Shown here piece by piece: positions 32,331 through 32,342 of a stretch of DNA of 32,342 nt. The notes beneath the pieces were generated by a model. That model was given only the letters and a program-made list of their open reading frames with translations. It did no database searches and had not been told where the DNA came from. The stretch is from positions 1 through 32,342 of the forward strand of contig NZ_JAFHKI010000044.1 in NCBI RefSeq assembly GCF_016937615.1. The letters run 5' to 3'. Every line of letters starts with the position of its first letter. Position 1 is the first letter of the stretch. Origin of the DNA: Pseudomonas lactucae (lineage in GTDB: Bacteria > Pseudomonadota > Gammaproteobacteria > Pseudomonadales > Pseudomonadaceae). The translations under genes were made by a program, and so were the position numbers.

Positions 32331-32342
32331 AAATGTGGGAGG
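32331..32342. repeat. Start of a REP-type repeat cut by the window end
   Basis: AAATGTGGGAGG after the last gene is the first half of a REP-type element in the opposite orientation to the one at 45-76. The rest lies outside the window. Confidence 0.5.

Overview
The window looks like a chromosomal segment of a fluorescent Pseudomonas (P. fluorescens group). It is GC-rich, has REP-type repeats of the 'GTGGGAGGGGGCTTGCCCCC' kind at or near both ends, and its gene neighbourhoods (LysR-pycA-pycB; aspA - LysR - purE - purK - GlsB - DUF3299; acetylpolyamine amidohydrolase plus polyamine-binding protein) match, from memory, the layouts around PA5423-PA5438 and PA1409-PA1410 in P. aeruginosa. No database search was possible.

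Layout. (1) 1-4760: a short PA3496-like ORF, a LysR regulator on the minus strand, and the divergent two-subunit pyruvate carboxylase operon pycA-pycB closed by a strong terminator. (2) 4776-12228: an accessory-looking block. It holds an autotransporter locus read on the minus strand: one full-length autotransporter with two internal single-base frameshifts, then a barrel-only gene with its own signal peptide and a frameshifted last strand, then a passenger-only ORF without signal peptide or barrel. Divergent from it is a HipA-family kinase toxin followed by its HipB-like antitoxin, behind four regularly spaced palindromes. (3) 12232-14833: an amino-acid ABC permease and binding protein divergent from a homocysteine S-methyltransferase. 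(4) 14865-18259: two GNAT acetyltransferases and a PaiB-like protein in an operon, divergent from a MocR/PdxR-type regulator that carries a frameshift and whose linker is built from DnaA-box-like 12-bp repeats. (5) 18332-20635: a large protein resembling Pseudomonas DUF6543/dermonecrotic-toxin-like proteins. (6) 20716-23965: AraC regulator, acetylpolyamine amidohydrolase and polyamine-binding protein. (7) 24050-28363: cytosolic asparaginase, AGCS amino-acid/sodium symporter and aspartase. (8) 28546-end: HypT-like LysR, purE-purK behind a leader terminator, a GlsB/YeaQ membrane protein and a DUF3299 secreted protein.

How the genes fit together. The housekeeping parts feed central metabolism: pyruvate to oxaloacetate (PycAB), asparagine to aspartate to fumarate (asparaginase, AspA) and purine synthesis (PurEK). 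GNATs with a PaiB relative on one side and an acetylpolyamine deacetylase with a polyamine-binding protein on the other suggest a polyamine acetylation/deacetylation theme. The most unusual elements are the HipBA operator array, the permuted barrel/passenger gene pair, and the DnaA-box-like tandem repeat in the MocR linker. All four well-supported frameshifts are explained by one missing G (on the coding strand), so either pseudogenisation or assembly error has to be considered.
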